IMG/VR virus record: IMGVR_UViG_3300030109_000339
Location: 1 to 24,524 of that record
Reading direction: 5' to 3' (one strand)
DNA: 24,524 bases
DNA from: a virus
Under the pieces are notes generated by a model that had not been told where the DNA came from, searched no databases, and saw nothing but the letters and a program-made list of their open reading frames with translations. A program made the position numbers and the translations under genes. Each line of letters begins with the position of its first letter. Within the stretch, counting starts at the first letter, position 1. This document shows positions 13,858-22,141 of the stretch, one piece after another.

Positions 13858-14171
13858 TGCCTTTTGCTAGTGGTAAATATGCTTATAGAATATCAGATAG
13901 GTCTGGTTTTAGGTATCGTATTAAAGACACAAGAAAAGAGTGGAATGGTTCAGTAGTAGGTAAAGACGAATATGAAGAAAAGCACCCACAATTAGAGCCA
14001 GTAAGATCAACGCCTGACGCTGAGGCAATTCAAGATGCAAGACCAGATATTAAAGATGATAACAAAAAGTTTATATTGTACACTAATACTGGTTTAGGCA
14101 ACTTGGGAACTTTATTAACAACATTTAGTGCCACAACTTCTGTTGGAACAGTTACAGTGAGTACATCATGA
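13857..14171 (+). CDS. Small neck-associated hypothetical protein
   Basis: A 104-residue protein beginning on a TAATG overlap. The N-terminus is distinctive: FASGKYAYRISDRSGFRYR, then EWNGSVVGKDEYEEKHPQLEP. This fits a conserved marine-phage protein I recall between adaptor genes; the function is unproven. The C-terminus is Thr/Ser/Gly-rich and strand-like (TTFSATTSVGTVTVSTS). It ends four bases into the next ATG (ATGA). It is likely a minor virion protein at the head-tail junction, by position. Confidence 0.75.
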   Translation: MPFASGKYAYRISDRSGFRYRIKDTRKEWNGSVVGKDEYEEKHPQLEPVRSTPDAEAIQDARPDIKDDNKKFILYTNTGLGNLGTLLTTFSATTSVGTVTVSTS

Positions 14172-14815
14172 GTTTTACATTAACAACACTTACAGCTTCA
14201 GTACAAGAATGGACGCAAAATGACGAAAGTACATTTGTTGCTGAGATACCATTTTTTATTAAAAATGCAGAAGAAAGAATATTTAAAGTTGTTGACTTAG
14301 AATATTTTAGAAAAAATGCCACAGGTACTATGACAAATGGCAATAAATTTTTACAAAAACCATCAGATTGGTTAGCAAATTTTTCTTTGTCTTTTGTAAA
14401 CTCTAGTAGTGAAAATGTTTTTTTATTACAAAAAGATGTAAACTATTTACAAGAATTTCATCCTAATCCAGCCACAACTGGAACTCCAAGGTTTTACGCT
14501 TCTTTTGATGTAGATAATTTTATCGTTGCACCAACACCAAATAGTAATTTTACTGTTGAGGTGCATTATTATTATAGACCAACTTCATTGACAACAGATG
14601 GTTCTGGCTCAACGTGGATTAGCACAAATGCACCAGATGCTTTGTTATATGCAACTCTCATAGAAGCATACACATTTATGAAGGGTGAAAATGATTTATT
14701 ACAACTTTATACAGCTCGTTTTACTGAGGCCATTAGTAGATTAAAAATATACGCAGAGGCTAAAGAAAACACAGATGCTTATAGGGAGGGATTAGTAAGA
14801 GTTCCAAATCAATAA
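14168..14815 (+). CDS. Conserved neck/adaptor structural protein
   Basis: A 215-residue protein very common in marine phage genomes as I recall it. It has an N-terminal helical part, then FIKNAEERIFKVVDLEYFRK, a beta-rich middle with EVHYYYRPTSL, and a C-terminal helical block with APDALLYATLIEAYTFMKGE then YTARFTEAISRLK. The helix-barrel-helix layout matches small adaptor or stopper proteins of the neck. Assignment as an adaptor comes from the family pattern and position between gp4-like and tail genes; the exact role is inferred. Confidence 0.75.
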   Translation: MSFTLTTLTASVQEWTQNDESTFVAEIPFFIKNAEERIFKVVDLEYFRKNATGTMTNGNKFLQKPSDWLANFSLSFVNSSSENVFLLQKDVNYLQEFHPNPATTGTPRFYASFDVDNFIVAPTPNSNFTVEVHYYYRPTSLTTDGSGSTWISTNAPDALLYATLIEAYTFMKGENDLLQLYTARFTEAISRLKIYAEAKENTDAYREGLVRVPNQ

Positions 14816-14827
14816 AAAGGTAGCAAA

Positions 14828-15547
14828 ATGAAAAATAAAAGTGTTGCTATTGTCGCATTAGGCAATAGTTGTGCCGAATACATGATGGCAAAAATTAGAA
14901 GTGAAAAGTTTGATGAAACATGGGCTATCAACTCTGTTTCTTCTGTAATATTTCACGATAAAATGTTTATGATGGATCCTCCATCAAGATTTTTGGATAC
15001 TCCAAATGCAGGTAAACAAACAGATGTAATGTCTGAAAGATTGAAAAAGAAATTAGGCATACCTATTTTTTCTTGCACGTTAGATGAAAGATGTCCTGAT
15101 GTTGTGGAATACCCATTAGAGAAGGTTCTTAAAAAAACTGGTTATGCTTATTTAAATAATACTGTTGCCTATGCAATAGCTTATGCAGTAGCACAAGAGG
15201 TAAAAGAATTACATTTATATGGTATTGATTTTACTCACAAAAATGTTGCTTTTGCAGAGGCTGGTAGAGGTTGTTGTGAGTTTTGGTTGGCTATAGCTAT
15301 ATCAAAAGGAATTAAAATTAACATTGCTTACAATTCATCTTTGTTAGACACTAATGTGCCAGATGATGAAAAGCTTTATGGATATCATAGATTAGAAAAT
15401 CCTCTAATATCAAGTGTATCTGAGGGTAGTTTAGTAATTAAAAGAAAATCAAAATTAGAACCACCAGAACCTTTAGACTCTCATTCTAATTTAATAGGAA
15501 GAGAGGATATACCTGGAGTAAGTTACGAGGAGAAAAAAGATGTTTAA
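14828..15547 (+). CDS. Rossmann-like protein, possibly glycosyltransferase-related
   Basis: A 239-residue soluble alpha/beta protein. It opens with a strand and a Gly-Asn-Ser turn (SVAIVALGNSCAEYM, 5-19) and has a WAINSVSSVIFHDKMFMMD segment (32-50). It then has NNTVAYAIAYAVAQEVKELH leading to a strand YGIDF (131-135). The G-[NP]-S start and the late hydrophobic-YGIDF strand recall sialyltransferase CST-I and DUF115/Maf-type glycosyltransferase-like folds. The similarity is in motif layout only, and no nucleotide-sugar site is proven. It overlaps the next gene by eight bases. I recall it as frequent but unassigned in marine phages. Confidence 0.6.
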   Translation: MKNKSVAIVALGNSCAEYMMAKIRSEKFDETWAINSVSSVIFHDKMFMMDPPSRFLDTPNAGKQTDVMSERLKKKLGIPIFSCTLDERCPDVVEYPLEKVLKKTGYAYLNNTVAYAIAYAVAQEVKELHLYGIDFTHKNVAFAEAGRGCCEFWLAIAISKGIKINIAYNSSLLDTNVPDDEKLYGYHRLENPLISSVSEGSLVIKRKSKLEPPEPLDSHSNLIGREDIPGVSYEEKKDV

Positions 15548-16319
15548 ATTGTTAACAGAAAAGGATGTAAGTTTTTTATCTTATAATATTAGAAAAAATT
15601 GTTGTGATCAAATGAATATGACACCAGAGGAAATAATCGACAATACAAATTTATGGATGGAGCCGTGTGTCCCCAGTAGTAGTTCATGGTTTCAATCATT
15701 AAAAAAAGCTACAAATTATTTTAATCCTTTAACTGTTTTTGATTATATGAAGAAAAATAATATGGCTGTTGCAAGTGCAAAAAAGCCAGACTACAATCGC
15801 TCCACAATGAAAACTTGTCCAGGAATAACAGGTTTATTTAAATCAACAATACTTTTAAAAGCTCCTATAGATATTGATATTTTTATTAAAGATGAGGGAC
15901 AGGACAGTTTTATTATTAATAAATCATTGTTTCCTGCAATGTTGGAAATACAAACTCACTCTAATAATCAGTTTTCTTCTGGTAGTGACAGATTCAAAGA
16001 TTACAGAAACTTAAAATTTTGTTATCCTTTCAAAGTTTCATCATCACACTCATATATATTTACATCACCTTATTGGCACAATGAATTACCTTTTGATGTA
16101 CCACCAGGTGGATGTTTTAATGTATATAAAGAACATAGTGATTTACAACTCAATGTGTTATATAAGATGGATACGACTAAACAAATAAACGAAATAAATA
16201 TAAAGAAAGGCACTGTTTTAGGATATATGGTATTCTCTCATCCCGTAAAACTTAAAGTAAATAAAAATTTAAAACAAAACGTAGTATTCACTCATTTTAA
16301 AAATGGAGCAGTCTCATAA
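15540..16319 (+). CDS. Hypothetical protein, beta-rich with CPG and PPGG motifs
   Basis: A 259-residue protein starting inside the preceding gene. The N-terminal 90 residues are mixed. Residues 93-115 read CPGITGLFKSTILLKAPIDI and mark the start of a beta-rich domain with YPFKVSSSHSYIFTSPYW (162-179), VPPGGCFNVY (187-196) and INIKKGTVLGYMVFS (219-233). The last elements look like a jelly-roll or cupin-like barrel, but no metal-binding His cluster is evident. I recall the pattern in marine-virus hypotheticals. It is tightly coupled to the Rossmann-like gene, so the pair may act together. The function is unknown. Confidence 0.65.
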   Translation: MFKLLTEKDVSFLSYNIRKNCCDQMNMTPEEIIDNTNLWMEPCVPSSSSWFQSLKKATNYFNPLTVFDYMKKNNMAVASAKKPDYNRSTMKTCPGITGLFKSTILLKAPIDIDIFIKDEGQDSFIINKSLFPAMLEIQTHSNNQFSSGSDRFKDYRNLKFCYPFKVSSSHSYIFTSPYWHNELPFDVPPGGCFNVYKEHSDLQLNVLYKMDTTKQINEINIKKGTVLGYMVFSHPVKLKVNKNLKQNVVFTHFKNGAVS

Positions 16320-16606
16320 TGTTTAATGTCAATGTATCACAAGTAGGCAGTGTTAATATTAAAACTTCAAATGGAGGAGGCTTAACTAATGAACAGATAG
16401 CTGATCTTGCTGTTGATAAGATTGCAAGTATTTCTGATCAAGCTCCACCACACATAAGACAACAAGCTAAAGTGTTTAAAGAGCACCTTAAAATAATTTT
16501 ATACCATTATCTTATCTTGGCAAGAAAGGAAGAGCGTGCTACAATCATTCAAGCCTTGCGATCAAGTGGTCAAAAGGAAACGGCTGAATATATAAGGAGA
16601 CTCTAA
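16319..16606 (+). CDS. Small helical hypothetical protein
   Basis: A 95-residue protein on a TAATG overlap. A short beta N-terminus (FNVNVSQVGSVNIKTSNGGG) is followed by an all-helical body: NEQIADLAVDKIASISDQAP, then QQAKVFKEHLKIILYHYLIL and a C-terminus QKETAEYIRRL. I recall the APPxIRxQA-like segment and EYIRRL end as conserved in marine phages, unassigned. No membrane helix is convincing; the LKIILYHYLIL patch is likely an amphipathic core helix. It may be a chaperone or minor tail component. Confidence 0.7.
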   Translation: MFNVNVSQVGSVNIKTSNGGGLTNEQIADLAVDKIASISDQAPPHIRQQAKVFKEHLKIILYHYLILARKEERATIIQALRSSGQKETAEYIRRL

Positions 16607-16607
16607 T

Positions 16608-17072
16608 ATGGCTATAACCCAAGCAATGTGCAACGCATTTAAAAAAGAACTGATGCTTGGCACACATAACTTTGCCACTAATGGCAATGCTTTTAAACTA
16701 GCACTATATGCAGAAGGTGGTGGTGGTAAATCTAGTACAACTGCTACTTTAGGTCATGGAACAACAGCTTATACAACAACTGGCGAAATTGCTAACAGTG
16801 GTAGTTACAGTGCTGGTGGTGGAGCTTTGACTAAAGTTGCTCCGTCTGTTGCTAGTTCAACTTCTTCGGCAACTGCATTTACAGATTTTGTTGATTTAAG
16901 TTTTACAACTGCAACAATTACTGCAATGGGTGCATTAATATATAATGACACTAGCAGTGATAAAGCAGTATGTGTGTTAGATTTTACAAATAATAAAACA
17001 TCAACATCAGGCACATTTACAATACAATTTCCAACAGCAGACGCATCAAACGCTATTATTAGAATAGCCTAA
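16608..17072 (+). CDS. Beta-rich virion protein (MAITQAMCNAFKKEL family)
   Basis: A 154-residue protein one base after the previous stop with AAGGAGAC upstream. The N-terminus MAITQAMCNAFKKELMLG, the NAFKLALYAEGG strand, a Gly/Ser/Thr-rich middle and the C-terminal TFTIQFPTADASNAIIRIA fit a very common marine-phage structural protein, in my recollection. It is placed just before the adhesin genes. It is probably a tail or fibre-associated virion protein; the exact part of the particle is unknown. Confidence 0.75.
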   Translation: MAITQAMCNAFKKELMLGTHNFATNGNAFKLALYAEGGGGKSSTTATLGHGTTAYTTTGEIANSGSYSAGGGALTKVAPSVASSTSSATAFTDFVDLSFTTATITAMGALIYNDTSSDKAVCVLDFTNNKTSTSGTFTIQFPTADASNAIIRIA

Positions 17073-17082
17073 TAAAAGGCTA
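17065..17082 (+). promoter_or_regulatory. Small hairpin covering the adhesin ribosome-binding site
   Basis: TAGCCT and AGGCTA form a six-base-pair stem with an AATAAA loop. The 3' arm includes the AAGG of the only ribosome-binding site of the 1066-residue adhesin (ATG at 17087), and the 5' arm covers the end of the preceding gene. Ribosomes finishing the upstream gene would open it, a usual coupling arrangement. The stem is weak and may be chance. Confidence 0.3.
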
Positions 17083-17086
17083 ACCA

Positions 17087-20000
17087 ATGGCGAACATTAC
17101 TGGTTGGGGTCGAGGTGCATGGGGTGAAGGAGCGTGGAACGCTCCCATACCTGTTGTTGTATCTGGAATAGAGCAAGTTACCAATGGAGAATTTGACTCT
17201 GATACTACTGGCTGGTCAACCAGTTCTAATTCTAGTGCCTCTGTCAGTGATGGTATTGTTACAATTACTGCAAATCAGTATCACACTTTTAGTCAAAATT
17301 TAACTTTAGACGCTGGTAGAAGCTACACAATATCAGTTTTAGTAACGGCTGAAACAGGCAGTTTTTTTGTTGCTATCCACGATGGGTCTAGTGTAACAGA
17401 TTATGCAAATGTAGCTGTTGGGACAACTACTCTTACTTTCACGGCAAACAGTGGTACAAATCAACTTAGATTATACCCTTATTCCTCTGGCACTGGTCAT
17501 GTTTTATCAGTTGATTCAATTTCTGTTAAAGGTGCTGTTGAAACTGAAGGCACGACATCAGTAGGAACTGTAACTGCACTTCCTGCAATTACAGTTGCAG
17601 TAACGGGTGTTGTTGGAACTACTGCTGTTGGCAGTGAAACTGTAGCCACAACACAAACTGTAGCATTTAGTGTTACTGGCGTTTCTGGCACAACTTCAGT
17701 TGGCAGTGAAACTGTAGTCCCACAATGCGTAGTTAGTGCAAGTGGTCATCAAGCCGTTGGTAATCCAGACTTAGCTGGAGCATTTCATGCCGAATGGTTT
17801 GTGCCTACTGATAGTAATGATCCTACAGTAAAAGTCATTTCCTATGAGGCAACCACAGAAGTATTTTCAGATGGATCTTCGTTAGGAACAATTTCTTCTG
17901 CTGGGGGTACTTTAGATGTCGCTGCTTCTAATTATGAAAATAAGTTAATATCGGCAGATAAGCCGATAACACTACAAAATACTAACAATGAGTCAACTGG
18001 TGTTCCAACTTCTTGGGCTGGAACTTCTTTTGGTTTTTTCAATTCTCGTACTGGTTTTATACTACAAATGAGAGCTTTGTATGGAACGGCAGAGGTTAAA
18101 ATATTTAAAGATGGTTCTTTAAATGCAACAATTTCTGTTGGTAGTACGTCAACTACAACTCAAACTTATGCTGACGATTCGAGTGATCCACAATACACAG
18201 TCTTTTCTGATTTACCTATTATTGTTTTCAAAACTGGTAATGCAGATTTAAGCACAGATACAAGACCAGCTTTTCCTGCAACCACAGACTTTTTATATGG
18301 CATAGCGAGTGGGAGTGCACAAGCTGTTAGAGTTGATGGATATGGAGAAACTGCAACTAGCTTTACAAGATTTGACAGTAATGGTGGTTCAAACAGTAGC
18401 ACTATTAGCACAACGAATGGTAGTTTTGCAAATGGCACTGATTTTACTGGACCTACAAATAGGTATCAAACAGCGTCAAGTTCCTCTGGTTTTTCAATAG
18501 CTGATTCAGATGGTGGAGAAAAAACATCATTTATTGCAGAAGGCTGTTTTGCACATGAGTTTAGATTAATAGAAGCAGCAGAGTTTGTTTGTTTTATGGG
18601 AGCACCAGGAACAAATGGTCGTAACATACAAGTTTTTAATTCAAGTGGAAATTTAGTTGATACAGTTCAATTAGCCACAAGCGATACAGGATCTGATTTT
18701 CCTACAAATTTTCAACTTATTAGTAATTCTACAACGGATAGTAATCTTACGGGATCAGCAAAAAGTTATGATTTAACTGCTGGAATGAGGTTTGTTTCTG
18801 AAGTTCCAGTAGGTGCTATTCTTGAGGATGATAGTGCAGACAATGAAGAGAATCTTTTTGGACTAAGAAATTTTGCTGGATTTATGACAGGAACTTCGGT
18901 TGTTGGTGTCACTGGCGTTGAAGGAGTATCTTCCGTTGGCGATGAAGCTACAATACCTCAAGGCGTATTTACTGCATCAGGTGTAGTAGGAACAAGTGCA
19001 GTGGGAACTGCAACGGCTGCTCCTCAAACAGTTGTTTCTCTTACATCTGTAGTTGGAACAACAGCACTTGGAAGTGAGGCTACAACGGGACTTGCAACAT
19101 TTTCAGTCACTGGCGTTGAAGGCACTGGGCAAATTGGAGATGAAATAGCCTTTTCTAACGTAGTTGTTGTTGAAACTGGGTTGACTGGCACGACTGGATT
19201 AGGAAGTGTAACAGCCTTACCTTCAATAACATTTGAAGCCTCAAGTCAAGTTGGCACGACTGGATTAGGCACTGTAACAGTTTTACCTTTAATAGAATTT
19301 TCCGTCACTGGAGTTGCAGCCACTACATCATTAGGCACTGCAACAGCCTTACCTTCAATAACATTTGAAGCTGCTGGATTTGCAGCCACTGGTTCAGTTG
19401 GTGACGTATTAGCTGCTGGTGGAGCTAAAGTTACTGAAACAGCTTTAACTGGAACTGTTAATATTGGTGACGAAGCCGTAAGTGGTGACGCTAATTTATC
19501 TGTCACGGGTGTGTCCGCTACTGGAGGTATAGGTAATACAGATACTGGAACTATTACTTTTACCATTACAGTAGCCTCTAAATCATCATATGACTCTGGT
19601 AGTAGTAACGCCTATTATATAAACGGAGTTGAACGTCCAGTTTTGACATTGGTTGAGGGTAAAACTTATAGGTTTGATCAAAGTGATTCTTCAAATGGCA
19701 CAGGTGGAGCACACCCTCTACGTCTTTCTACAACTGCAAATGGAACACACGCAAGTGGTTCAGAATACACAACTGGTGTAACAACATATGGAACACCTGG
19801 AAGTTCTGGTGCTTATACAGAAATTACTGTGGCTAGTGATGCTCCTACGTTATATTACTACTGTACTAACCATAGTAATATGGGTAACACTGTCTTTACT
19901 TCTGATTCGATTTTTAACGTAACAGGTGGCTCAACTGTTGTTCCAAGTGCGGCTACAAGTACAAGTGCAGTGGGAACAACTACTGTTCTTACAGTCACAC

Positions 20001-20287
20001 CAGTAAATGTAACAACAGTTGTTGGAACAACGTCTTTGGGCAATGAATCTATTTTAGCAATCAACAACATCAGTATAACTGGAGTTGAGGCAACTGGAGC
20101 ACTAGGAATTATAAATTTATACGGACTTATTGCCAATGAGACTTCTGTAAGTTATACTGAGGTCACAGGTGCAACAACAAGTTATACTGAGGTCACGGGC
20201 ACAACAACAAGTTATACTGAGGTCACAGGTGCAACAACAAGTTATAGCACGATAAGTCCATCACAAAGTCCAGAATGGGCAGCATGA
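17087..20287 (+). CDS. Modular tail adhesin with repeats and cupredoxin-like domain
   Basis: A 1066-residue tail protein, probably surface exposed and host- or glycan-binding. In order: a WGRGAWGEGAWN motif (7-18); a domain at about 28-147 resembling CBM4/9-type carbohydrate-binding modules (VTNGEFDSDTTGWSTS start); about 20-residue repeats of the form VTGVxGTTxVGxxTV (about 150-215); a large non-repetitive domain (about 218-598); about ten more repeats (about 603-815); a cupredoxin-like domain (about 825-940) with His876, Cys926, His929 and Met932 placed like a type-1 copper site; two further repeats; and a C-terminal TSYTEVTGAT tandem array. AAAAGG lies seven bases ahead of the ATG. Confidence 0.8.
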   Translation: MANITGWGRGAWGEGAWNAPIPVVVSGIEQVTNGEFDSDTTGWSTSSNSSASVSDGIVTITANQYHTFSQNLTLDAGRSYTISVLVTAETGSFFVAIHDGSSVTDYANVAVGTTTLTFTANSGTNQLRLYPYSSGTGHVLSVDSISVKGAVETEGTTSVGTVTALPAITVAVTGVVGTTAVGSETVATTQTVAFSVTGVSGTTSVGSETVVPQCVVSASGHQAVGNPDLAGAFHAEWFVPTDSNDPTVKVISYEATTEVFSDGSSLGTISSAGGTLDVAASNYENKLISADKPITLQNTNNESTGVPTSWAGTSFGFFNSRTGFILQMRALYGTAEVKIFKDGSLNATISVGSTSTTTQTYADDSSDPQYTVFSDLPIIVFKTGNADLSTDTRPAFPATTDFLYGIASGSAQAVRVDGYGETATSFTRFDSNGGSNSSTISTTNGSFANGTDFTGPTNRYQTASSSSGFSIADSDGGEKTSFIAEGCFAHEFRLIEAAEFVCFMGAPGTNGRNIQVFNSSGNLVDTVQLATSDTGSDFPTNFQLISNSTTDSNLTGSAKSYDLTAGMRFVSEVPVGAILEDDSADNEENLFGLRNFAGFMTGTSVVGVTGVEGVSSVGDEATIPQGVFTASGVVGTSAVGTATAAPQTVVSLTSVVGTTALGSEATTGLATFSVTGVEGTGQIGDEIAFSNVVVVETGLTGTTGLGSVTALPSITFEASSQVGTTGLGTVTVLPLIEFSVTGVAATTSLGTATALPSITFEAAGFAATGSVGDVLAAGGAKVTETALTGTVNIGDEAVSGDANLSVTGVSATGGIGNTDTGTITFTITVASKSSYDSGSSNAYYINGVERPVLTLVEGKTYRFDQSDSSNGTGGAHPLRLSTTANGTHASGSEYTTGVTTYGTPGSSGAYTEITVASDAPTLYYYCTNHSNMGNTVFTSDSIFNVTGGSTVVPSAATSTSAVGTTTVLTVTPVNVTTVVGTTSLGNESILAINNISITGVEATGALGIINLYGLIANETSVSYTEVTGATTSYTEVTGTTTSYTEVTGATTSYSTISPSQSPEWAA
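17530..20115 (+). repeat. Array of about 60-bp coding repeats in the adhesin
   Basis: Three blocks (about 17530-17750, 18895-19545 and 19920-20115) code degenerate copies of VTGVxGTTxVGxxTV. Some copies remain near-identical in DNA: a 29-base segment at 19211-19239 recurs at 19343-19371, 132 bases later. The blocks are interrupted by a large unique domain and by the cupredoxin-like domain. Recombination between copies could alter domain content. Confidence 0.8.
20151..20246 (+). repeat. Tandem 30-bp repeats, 3.2 copies, at adhesin 3' end
   Basis: Units begin at 20151, 20181 and 20211, each 30 bases and starting GTTATACTGAGGTCAC, with a partial fourth unit (GTTATA) at 20241. Units one and three are identical, and unit two differs at three bases. 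Each codes SYTEVTGATT in frame, so changes in copy number would keep the frame. Confidence 0.95.
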
Positions 20288-20302
20288 TAAAGGAAAAGTA
20301 AT

Positions 20303-21514
20303 ATGGCTAGTACATTTGTAAATAATCTTAGACTTGAAGAAATGGCGACTGGAGAGCAGTCGGGTAACTGGGGTACAAAAACAAACACCAATTTAGAACT
20401 TATAGGTGAAGCATTAGGTTTTGGCACAGAAGGCATAACAACAAACGCAGATACTCATACAACCACAGTTGCAGATGCTTCTACTGATCCTGGTAGAGCT
20501 ATGTTTATTAAATACACTGGAACATTAGATTCTGCTTGTACTATTACTATAGCACCAAACACTTTAAACAGAGTTCATATTATTGAAAACGGAACAAGTG
20601 GTTCACAAAATATAATTATATCACAAGGATCTGGAGCTAATGTTACAATAGCACCAGGCACTGCAAGAGTTGTTTACTTAGATGGTGCAGGTTCTGGTGC
20701 AGCAGTAGTAGATGCTTTTGCACATTTAGCTGTAGCTGATCTTACTGTAGATGATGACCTTACAGTCACTGATGATCTTACAGTCACTGATGATTTAAAT
20801 GTTGGAGATGATGTAAATTTAACCTCAGACGGAGCTATTGTATCTTTTGGTGCTAATTCTGAAATTGCATTAACTCATGTGCATGATACTGGATTGCTTT
20901 TGACAGACACTGGAGGAACACCAACACTACAATTACATGATTCAGACGAGGCTGTTTTATCAGACGGCACAAACTTAAAATTAACCTCTGGTGGTACAAC
21001 ATTTACAATACCTAACTCTGATGGTTCTGACGGACAGTTTTTAAAAACAGATGGATCTGGAGCACTTTCTTTTGGTACAGTAAGCACGACCACAGCCTTA
21101 GATGACATAGCAACAGGTGATGCGGCATCTACATTAGCAACATCCGCAGGTAATATAACTATTGATGCTCAAGGCAATGATACTGATATTATATTTAAAG
21201 GTACAGATGGATCCTCTGATACAACATTTCTTACAATAGATGGTAGTGAGGCAGGATTAGCAACATTTAATGCAGGAGCGGTATTTGGTGGAGCAATATT
21301 ACCAGCCGCAGATGACACACATGATTTAGGATCTTCTTCAAAACAATGGAGAGATATATACACTGGTGATATAAATTTAAATAACACTAAAACAAGAGAT
21401 AATGAAGTAGATGGCACTAGAGGCTCTTGGACAATACAAGAAGGTTCAGATGATTTATTTTTATTAAATAGATTAAATGGTAAAAAATATAAATTTAAAT
21501 TAGAGGAGATGTAA
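20303..21514 (+). CDS. Tail fibre protein
   Basis: A 403-residue beta-rich protein. The N-terminus has the conserved tail-attachment-like segment VNNLRLEEMATGEQSGNWGT followed by TNTNLELIGEALGFGTEG, which I recognise from many marine-phage fibres. The middle is a shaft of strand repeats, including LTVTDD units. Near the C-terminus are DDTHDLGSSSKQWRDIYTGD and a charged end with GKKYKFKLEEM, the usual finish of these fibres. A trimeric fibre projecting from the tail is likely. It lies between the adhesin and other fibre-like genes, with GGAAAAG ahead of the ATG. Confidence 0.8.
   Translation: MASTFVNNLRLEEMATGEQSGNWGTKTNTNLELIGEALGFGTEGITTNADTHTTTVADASTDPGRAMFIKYTGTLDSACTITIAPNTLNRVHIIENGTSGSQNIIISQGSGANVTIAPGTARVVYLDGAGSGAAVVDAFAHLAVADLTVDDDLTVTDDLTVTDDLNVGDDVNLTSDGAIVSFGANSEIALTHVHDTGLLLTDTGGTPTLQLHDSDEAVLSDGTNLKLTSGGTTFTIPNSDGSDGQFLKTDGSGALSFGTVSTTTALDDIATGDAASTLATSAGNITIDAQGNDTDIIFKGTDGSSDTTFLTIDGSEAGLATFNAGAVFGGAILPAADDTHDLGSSSKQWRDIYTGDINLNNTKTRDNEVDGTRGSWTIQEGSDDLFLLNRLNGKKYKFKLEEM
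20741..20812 (+). repeat. 18-bp direct repeats in the tail-fibre shaft
   Basis: Four 18-base units in tandem at 20741, 20759, 20777 and 20795 code LTVDDD, LTVTDD, LTVTDD and LNVGDD. Units two and three are identical in DNA. In-frame units like these allow fibre length to change without a frameshift. Confidence 0.9.
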
Positions 21515-21515
21515 T

Positions 21516-21875
21516 ATGGCTTTAATTGTTGGTGGCACTACAGTAACTGGTACACAAACTTTAGACGCAACAAAATTAACTGGTGATTTACCAGCAATAA
21601 GTGCTGCAAATTTAACAAGTGTACCTGGTTCTACCGCATCATCTTGGAAAAACGTAGGCTCTTATGTTTTCGCAATAATGATTCTTCCGAAAAATGGAGA
21701 CACAACGCAAGCAGCTAATACCACATATCGATTTTGGGCAGCTAATGCAGCTGGTGCTTATAGCTCTAGTTCCTCTGCAAACTTTACCAGCAGTGGAACT
21801 TGGAGAACTATGGGATATACAAATAGTTATAATTATGATGCAAACAATACAACACTTTGGCATAGGATATCTTAA
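21516..21875 (+). CDS. Short fibre-like tail protein
   Basis: A 119-residue protein one base after the fibre stop, with GAGGAG about 9 bases upstream. The N-terminus MALIVGGTTVTGTQTLDATK, then LTGDLPAISAANLTSVPGST, is a pattern I recall at the head of many marine-phage fibre tips and short fibres. The C-terminus is Ser/Asn/Thr/Tyr-rich (FTSSGTWRTMGYTNSYNYD) and ends abruptly at WHRIS. It could be a separate tip protein, or the cropped remainder of a longer fibre. Its variable C-terminus is a candidate receptor-binding surface. Confidence 0.7.
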   Translation: MALIVGGTTVTGTQTLDATKLTGDLPAISAANLTSVPGSTASSWKNVGSYVFAIMILPKNGDTTQAANTTYRFWAANAAGAYSSSSSANFTSSGTWRTMGYTNSYNYDANNTTLWHRIS

Positions 21876-21877
21876 AA

Positions 21878-22135
21878 ATGACAATAAAAATAAAAATAAA
21901 TGGTGCAACTTTAGTTGATGCAAAAAACCCAAAATGGATGGATGAGGAAAAGACCTGCATTGTTTTAGAATGTAAATTTTCTCATTATGCTGATATGGGA
22001 TTGACGGATAATGATGGTTACTACGAATTTGGTGCAACTCCCGATGATGTTGAAGAGCATGGCAGACAAATATATGAAAAAGCAAAAGCAGGGGATTATG
22101 GAACTGTTGCAGATTATGTAGCACCAGAGGAATAA
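21878..22135 (+). CDS. Small acidic protein next to fibre genes, possible assembly factor
   Basis: An 85-residue acidic protein. It has N-terminal strands (TIKIKINGATLV), a CIVLECKFSHYADMG strand, then TPDDVEEHGRQIYEKAKAGDYG and a short acidic end. I recall similar ORFs directly after fibre genes in marine phages, where fibre-assembly chaperones usually lie, but no direct match to a chaperone family is visible. The ATG is two bases after the previous stop, with only a weak ribosome-binding site, so translation is probably coupled. Confidence 0.65.
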   Translation: MTIKIKINGATLVDAKNPKWMDEEKTCIVLECKFSHYADMGLTDNDGYYEFGATPDDVEEHGRQIYEKAKAGDYGTVADYVAPEE

Positions 22136-22141
22136 TAAATT

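Noticed and set aside
20151-20246. Regular 30-bp repeats as a CRISPR array
   Set aside because: The units are directly adjacent with no spacers and are translated in frame as part of the adhesin.
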